In this document: piece by piece, positions 58,550-64,000 of the stretch
How the letters are laid out: the number at the start of each line of letters is the position of its first letter
Position numbering within the stretch: position 1 is the stretch's first letter
Source: Monosporascus cannonballus
Taxonomy: Eukaryota > Ascomycota > Sordariomycetes > Xylariales
DNA: 64,000 bases
Direction of reading: 5' to 3'
Assembly: GCA_004154925.1 (NCBI GenBank)
Contig: QJNS01000116.1
Location: 124,001 to 188,000 of the forward strand
Notes under the pieces: model-generated
Database searches by the model: none
What the model was told of the DNA's origin: nothing
Seen by the model: only the letters and a program-made list of their open reading frames with translations
Made by a program: the position numbers and the translations under genes

Positions 58550-60440
58550 TATTAAGCCTTATCTATATCTTTTCGTTTAACGCATTAAGCTGTTATATTT
58601 ATCGTTATAACCGGCGTATCATGTTTTTGATTTATATTAATGATTTTTAATTTTATTTTAGTTTTTTGCGTTATGGAATAAATTATTTTTTTATATTTAT
58701 AATTATATCTTATTATGTGTTATCTTAATTATGATTTTAAAGATTTTTATAAATTAACTTATCTTTTCCTTAATAGCCTTTTTTTCGTTAAGGTTTATAA
58801 TAAATATTAATTAAAAATAACAATCCGTAATAACTTTCTTGCAGTATTTTTCCATTATGCATTAAATTAATATCTGTTCTGTTTGGTAATTATATTATTC
58901 ATAATAATAAAAAAGGTCTTTTTAAAGACATTATTTTCCTTTAAGCCAACTTTTCATTTCGGCTAATTATTAAATATATTTTAGGGCTATAAATCGAAAA
59001 TGTCGGTATTATTATTTATCGTTTTTATTATTTCCGGTACGGCTTGGAAAATCGAATTTTTTATAATATATACGGGTAATCCGTCCGTGAATATATTACT
59101 TTTATTTTTCGTAATCGAAATATGTTTGTCGTTAATAATATATAACATATATTCTGTCGTATCGATGAAAGGTTCAGGGATAGATTTTTTTTATCCAGTC
59201 CTAGTATTTGCGTAATTATCCTTATAATGCTTTTTATTATGTTCGCGATATCTGTTAAATTAGCTTTATGGCTTTTTGCATTTTTTGTCGGATTTCTTAT
59301 CGTTATAATCCTTTTTGGACTTTTTGCCATAAGGGACCTAATATGTATTTAAGTTAAATTATATTAATAGATTTATTTCCGTCTTTCTGGTTTTTTTGGA
59401 TTATTCTTTAAGTATAGGTTTTTAGTTATCTTAACGAGGCTTCTTAAATGCCTTATACTATGTTATCTTATGTCCCATTTTATTACAATTATAACATTTA
59501 GTCTAGCTTTAATCTTTTTTATAAATAGCTTTTAATTCTGTAAGTCCTGGTTCTATGCCGTAAAAAATATTGCTATATCGAAAAACGCTAGTATTAGCCG
59601 TATATCGGGGCTTCTTATCGTTTTTCCCTTTAATATCTTTAATACGTTGTACGTATTATCGATTATTAATTGTAATTACTATAATAATATAATCCAACAA
59701 ATAATTAGGCTAATTAAACTTAAAAAAGTTTTTTTGTTTGTCATTTTTTAGGTTATCAAAAAATTTAGTTATTAATACTTTTTGTTGTTAATTTAATTTA
59801 ACTGTTAATTAAATTAACGTATTACCGTAACTAGATGTTGATCTTTTTTGTCGTAACTATTTGATTTATATTTCAGCTTTTATTTTTTCGTTTATTACTC
59901 TGAAAACCTTTATTAAAACTTGCTTAAATTATTCGTAATCGTTATACATTCGCATTACCTTTAGGTTTCGTTTTTTAACCGGCAAAATAACGTGTTTTCT
60001 TATAACAGGCTTAAACCAAATAGCCGCACTCCCGGTAAATCGTCCGATTACGAATTCCATTCGTACAATAGGCGTAACAAATCAAATAAGAAAATACCCG
60101 AAATATGCTTAATATTCAGTTGAAAACAATTATAACTTAATCGACGTTCCGTCGAAAAGTTATAGCTTAAAAGGCTTAAAAACCCTTCCTGGTTCCTTGA
60201 TAAATTTTAGCTAAATAACCTGGCATATTCGAAAAAGTTTCTTAATTTCAACAACTTTTCCTTTTTCCTTAAATTTCTTATAGGCTGCTTAAAGGGATAT
60301 TATAAGGTCGTTATTATCTTTCTCAGGTTGGAGGATGCGTTCGCTTATAATATCTAGTCGTTAAAGAATTTCTTCGCAAATAAGGCAAAATTTCTTCTTT
60401 TTTTTCTGAGATTCCATTTTAATATCCGGGTAATCAAGGA
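58550..60440 (-). pseudogene. gag relic of C
   Basis: Colinear with gag of D, F and I. Forward ORFs at 59000-59215 and reverse frames at 59061-59330 overlap it, and none of them stands alone. Numerous stops. Confidence 0.55.
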
Positions 60441-60536
60441 CCTACTAAATAAGCTGTTCAGGTTACTTGCTAATAAATATAACATCGGCAATATTGCTCA
60501 AAGTCTAATAGTATTACTGAACAAAAGTTTGCAACA

Positions 60537-60958
60537 TATAATGGCTAAGGGGTTTAACCAATTATTAAACCTTAATCGTACGAATTTATATTAACAAGAA
60601 TATCGTAAAACCTTGTAATAATAAACATAATAACGTATTATATTTTGTAATACCAAAAATACCTTAAATAACAATATTATATTACAAATAATTGGTATAA
60701 ATAAAGGTTTCAAACTAAAGCTATCTAAACTATAGAAATAATACGCGCATATATCATTGTTCTGGCTCAAAATACTTAAGCGGCTCAAACCCTTAAGCCC
60801 GTTAAGCCCTTTAAGCTCCTTTGCTGGCTTAAGGGGCTTAAGGTGCCAAGCACCTTGAGACCTTTGAGCTGGTCACGTGACGTTTTGGCTGGGTTCCAAG
60901 TCTGGTCTTTTCGGGCTTTCGACCGTTTCCCAGGAGCCAAGGCCGTTAGGTCATAACA
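60537..60958 (-). repeat. 5' LTR of C (422 bp)
   Basis: TATAATGGCTAAGGGGTTTA to GGTCATAACA. The palindromic U3 is better kept than in the left copy (AAGGTGC CAA GCACCTT at about 60840-60856; CTTAAGGGGCTTAAGG). Confidence 0.85.
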
Positions 60959-61513
60959 ATTTACAGAAATTATAAAGCTTAAAAATTATTTCCGAAAATC
61001 GTTTAATTTATATATACAGCAAACTTTATTAATTTATCCTCTAAATAACCATTATCTAAATTTAAATCAACTAATTACGGGCATGGAAAAATAGATAAAA
61101 ATCTTATTCGTAACTTAGATCAGGGCTTTATGACGCATACCATGCACTATTACCGGTAATTCTATATCTGCCTTTAACAACACCCCCTTGAACTAATTAC
61201 TAAATGCAGAATTTGTTTAGATCTTTTTCGTCGGCCCGTTTACGGTCATTTTTGGAAAAACGGGTAAATTAAGGACGTAATCAGCCCATTCAAAAACCCA
61301 GTACCGTTAATTTGAAAGTAATTTAATAACTAAAACCTATTCGACAATACGGTATTTTTTGAACGCTTCCGTAACGAGAAAAATCGTAAATATAAAAAGC
61401 ATTAGGTTAACGATAAAAGGCTAATTAGGCAAAAGTTTATATAGAATATAAGTTGGTTTATATTAAGCAGATACGTTAATAATAAAGTAGCACCCTTTAA
61501 GAAACATATTTGA
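60959..61513 (-). pseudogene. DUF3435 (Starship captain-type) gene, catalytic piece
   Basis: Reverse strand from 61513: WVFEWADYVLNLPVFPKMTV, NGPTKKI, a stop, TNSAFSN, a stop, FKGVLLKADIELPV, then IVHGMRHKALI. The last holds the His-x-x-Arg box of tyrosine recombinases at 61144-61133 (His-Gly-Met-Arg). After a frame shift it reads DNGYLEDKLIKFAVYIN, a stop, TIFGNNF, where DUF3435 proteins carry the catalytic Tyr segment. All TAA/TAG fall at likely Gln codons. The 5' end of the gene, with the first catalytic Arg and the start, is cut off by element I at 61514. Tyrosine recombinases of this family are the captains that move Starship elements; FluG-type paralogues outside Starships also exist. 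Confidence 0.7.
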
Positions 61514-61861
61514 TGTTATGACCCAAGAGGCTGCGGCCTCGGGAAACGGTCGCAACGAGAAAATGACTAAGCTATGCGGGTCGAGTTACGTAATAGTTCG
61601 ACAGGATCTATCATAAAACCCATAAAGCCAAGTACGATAAAATCGGAAAAATCGAATATAATACGTTTATTATTTCTATAATTTAAATAGCGTTAATTTA
61701 CAACACTTATTAATATTAATCGTTTATAATATAATTTCTATATTTTTAACATGAAGAAATGTAATTAAGTTATTTATTATTATAAGGTTTTACGATATTC
61801 CTATTAATATATATCCGTACAATTAAAATTTAATAATTAATTAAATCTGTCAACCGTTATA
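61514..61861 (+). repeat. 5' LTR of I (348 bp)
   Basis: TGTTATGACCCAAGAGG to AACCGTTATA, followed by CGTTGCAAAT as in D. One copy of the 36-bp U3 unit. Confidence 0.75.
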
Positions 61862-61979
61862 CGTTGCAAATTCTTATTTAATACTATTATTAAATTTAAA
61901 GTAATATTGCCGACGTTATATTTATTAAAAAGCAGCCCAAATAATTTATTTACTAGGTTTCTGTTCATCCCGAAAATAA

Positions 61980-63450
61980 AATAGAATTTAAAAAAAAAGA
62001 AAACATGTCGTTTTTTCGCGAAACAGTTTTTCGACGTTTAGATATTATGAACAAATATATTTTTCAGCTTAAAAAAATAATAATAATGTTACGATATCTT
62101 TTTAAGCCGTCTATAAAAAGCTTAAGAAAAAAAAGAAAAACTCTCGAAATTAGGAGTTTCTTTCGAATAAGCCAGATTATTTAATTAAATTCCTCTAAAA
62201 AACCAAAAAAGTCCTTAAGCATTTTAAGCCAGAATTTGTCGACGAAACCTCGATTAAGCTATAATTGTTTTTAATATAATACCAAACATATTTCGGGTAT
62301 TTTCTTATCTGATTAATTACGCCTATTATTCGATTCGAATTTATAATCCAACGATTTACCGAAAATACGGTTATTTGGTTTAAGCCCGTTATAAAAAAAG
62401 TACGTTATTTTGCTACTCGAAACACGAAATCCAAAACGAATACGAATTTATAATAATTACACATAATTTAAATAAATAATAATAAAAAGTTTTTAATTAA
62501 TAAAAAAAACAAACATTAAAATATGAATTTATGAATTATAACAAAACCGATCCGGATTTAGGTATAGAAATACGTTAGTTTAATTAATAACTAAGCTAAA
62601 TTAAAAATAAAAAGTATTAATGGTTAAGTTTTTTGACGGACTAAAAAAGAAAATATAAAAAAAGCTTTTTAAGTTTCATTGGCCTAATTATTTATCTGAT
62701 TATATCGTTATAATAATTAAAATTAACGATCGATAATACGTATAGCATATTAAAGGTACCAATGTAAAAAATAATAATAAATTCCGATATATGGCTAATA
62801 CCAACGTTTTTCGACGTAATAACATTTTTTACGATATAAAACCAGGACCCATAGAACTAGGAGTTATTTATAGGAAAAACTAAAGATAGGCCAAATGTTA
62901 TACTTATAATAAAATGTGACTTAATATAGCATAATATAAAACACTTAAGAAACTCCGTTAAAACGATAAAAAGCCAGTACATAAAAAACAATCCAAAAAA
63001 AACCAGAAAAACGGAAGCAAATTATTAACATAATTTAACTTAAATACATTTCAGGTCCCCTATGGCAAAATGTCCAACAAAAAATACGAAAAGCCAAAAA
63101 GCTAGCTTATTAAATATTGTGAATATAGTAAAACTTTTTATAAAGAAAGTTATACAATTATTAGAATTAAACAGAAAAAATTTATTTGGGAACCCTTAAT
63201 CGACACAGCAAAATATATGCTATATATTATGGAGGACGAAAATATTCCGATTACGAAAAAAAGAAATAATATATTTACGTACGGATTACTCGTATATATT
63301 ATAAAAGTTCCGATTTTCCAAACCGTACCGGAAATAATAAAAACGATAAATAATAATATCGATATTTTTGATCCATAGTTTGAGAAATTATTTAGTAATT
63401 GACCGAAACAAAAAGCTGGCCCGAAATAAAGTAATACCCGTAACAAAAAC
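61980..63450 (+). pseudogene. gag relic of I
   Basis: Homologous to gag of D and F, starting with a Lys-rich leader. A knuckle remnant near 62895 reads KCYTYNKM, a stop, LNIA, with Cys and His lost. The reverse ORF 63150-63470, which looks like a membrane protein, is antisense to this gag and occurs antisense in the other copies too. Confidence 0.6.
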
Positions 63451-64000
63451 CCTTTTCTTATTTTTAACAATATAATTATTAAACGAAAAAGAAATTAATT
63501 TAACTCATAATAAAAAGATAATACCAGAAAATTATTACGGATCTTTATTTTTAATTAATATTTATTACAGATTTTTACGAACAGAAAGCCATTGAAAAAA
63601 AAATACGTGATTTCATAAAAAAGCTTTGGAACGATAATGAGAATAACGTATAATAGAATATAATTATATATATAAGAAAATAATTTATTTAATAAATCAA
63701 ATTATAACAAAATTAAAATTAATTAATATAATTCGAAGGAATAATATGCCGGTAAAAACGACGAATATAATAGTTTAATACGCTAAACGAAAAGATATAA
63801 ATAAAATTTGATAAATTTGATTAGGAATTAAAAGAAAAAGGTTACTTCTACAAAAGCCGCAAAATAACGAAATTTAAAGAAATTAAAGGGATTTCTTAAA
63901 AAAGGCTTTAAACGCGACGATAAAAAGCGTTAATAACCTTATTACTTTGGATATACGAATCGGAACGTACTAGTATACCGCAATAATGTATTACGGAACT

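Larger units (their letters stand above)
53980..60958 (-). mobile_element. Ty3/gypsy chromovirus C, both ends present
   Basis: LTRs of equal length (422 bp; 53980-54401 and 60537-60958), flanked by the perfect duplication ATTTA (53975-53979 and 60959-60963). Reverse order from the right: gag (about 60440-58550), protease (about 58500-58090), RT (about 57800-56880), RNase H, integrase (about 56400-55200), chromodomain (about 55160-55010), antisense ORF (forward, 54560-55010), 3' LTR. It splits the DUF3435 gene. Confidence 0.9.
61514..64000 (+). mobile_element. Ty3/gypsy chromovirus I, 5' part, runs out of window
   Basis: Clean 5' LTR start (TGTTATGACCCAAGAGG at 61514) after TTTGA (possible target duplication). 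Then gag and the beginning of protease, colinear with the left end of the window (63600-64000 aligns with 1-400). U3 of the F/H type. Confidence 0.8.

Overview
The window looks like an AT-rich isochore of a filamentous ascomycete (Pezizomycotina, perhaps Eurotiomycetes; the class is a guess). About four fifths of it is LTR retrotransposon DNA. Nearly every ORF there is broken by TAA/TAG codons at former CAA, CAG or TGG codons, and Cys is replaced by Tyr. CpG is kept while CpA/TpG is scarce, which is the signature expected of repeat-induced point mutation (RIP). A normal-composition, gene-bearing island lies at about 37.6-46.4 kb.

Layout. 1-4797 is the 3' part of a forward chromovirus (element A) sitting inside a reverse one (B, 4798-7571). 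Between 7572 and 38288 one fungal FunK1-type protein kinase gene is scattered in four forward-strand pieces (7572-7837, 16486-16604, 32098-32121, 37601-38288). The insertions splitting it are: a non-autonomous DNA element carrying the 7.3-kb chromovirus K (8691-15999, target duplication TTAGC); a nest of four chromoviruses D>E>F>G (16605-32097, target duplication TTTTA); and a Ty1/copia element J with 162-bp LTRs (32122-37600). Removing D and J restores the frame across each junction.

The island (38.3-46.4 kb) holds a small Cys-rich protein gene (reverse), an intact kinase-like gene (39911-40921), a BCS1-like AAA-ATPase pseudogene (43165-44603), and the 5' end of a reverse copia element (44762-45569). 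The 3' end of a reverse-strand DUF3435 gene lies at the right edge.

That DUF3435 gene is the most notable item. DUF3435 is the tyrosine-recombinase domain of the captains of fungal Starship elements. It lies in three reverse-strand pieces (60959-61513, 53009-53979, 45790-46418), split by chromoviruses H (46419-53008, target duplication CTCGA) and C (53980-60958, target duplication ATTTA). It is cut at its 5' side by chromovirus I (61514 to the window end). It is transcribed toward the gene island, the orientation a captain has relative to its cargo. The island may therefore be old Starship cargo, but no Starship end is visible.

Several chromoviruses (A, C, E, probably G, and the distinct K) also carry, between the chromodomain and the 3' LTR, an antisense ORF. 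It encodes a Cys-cluster plus coiled-coil protein that runs tail-to-tail into pol. The LTRs have variable U3 modules with 35-36-bp tandem repeats. No tRNA, rRNA or CRISPR array was seen.
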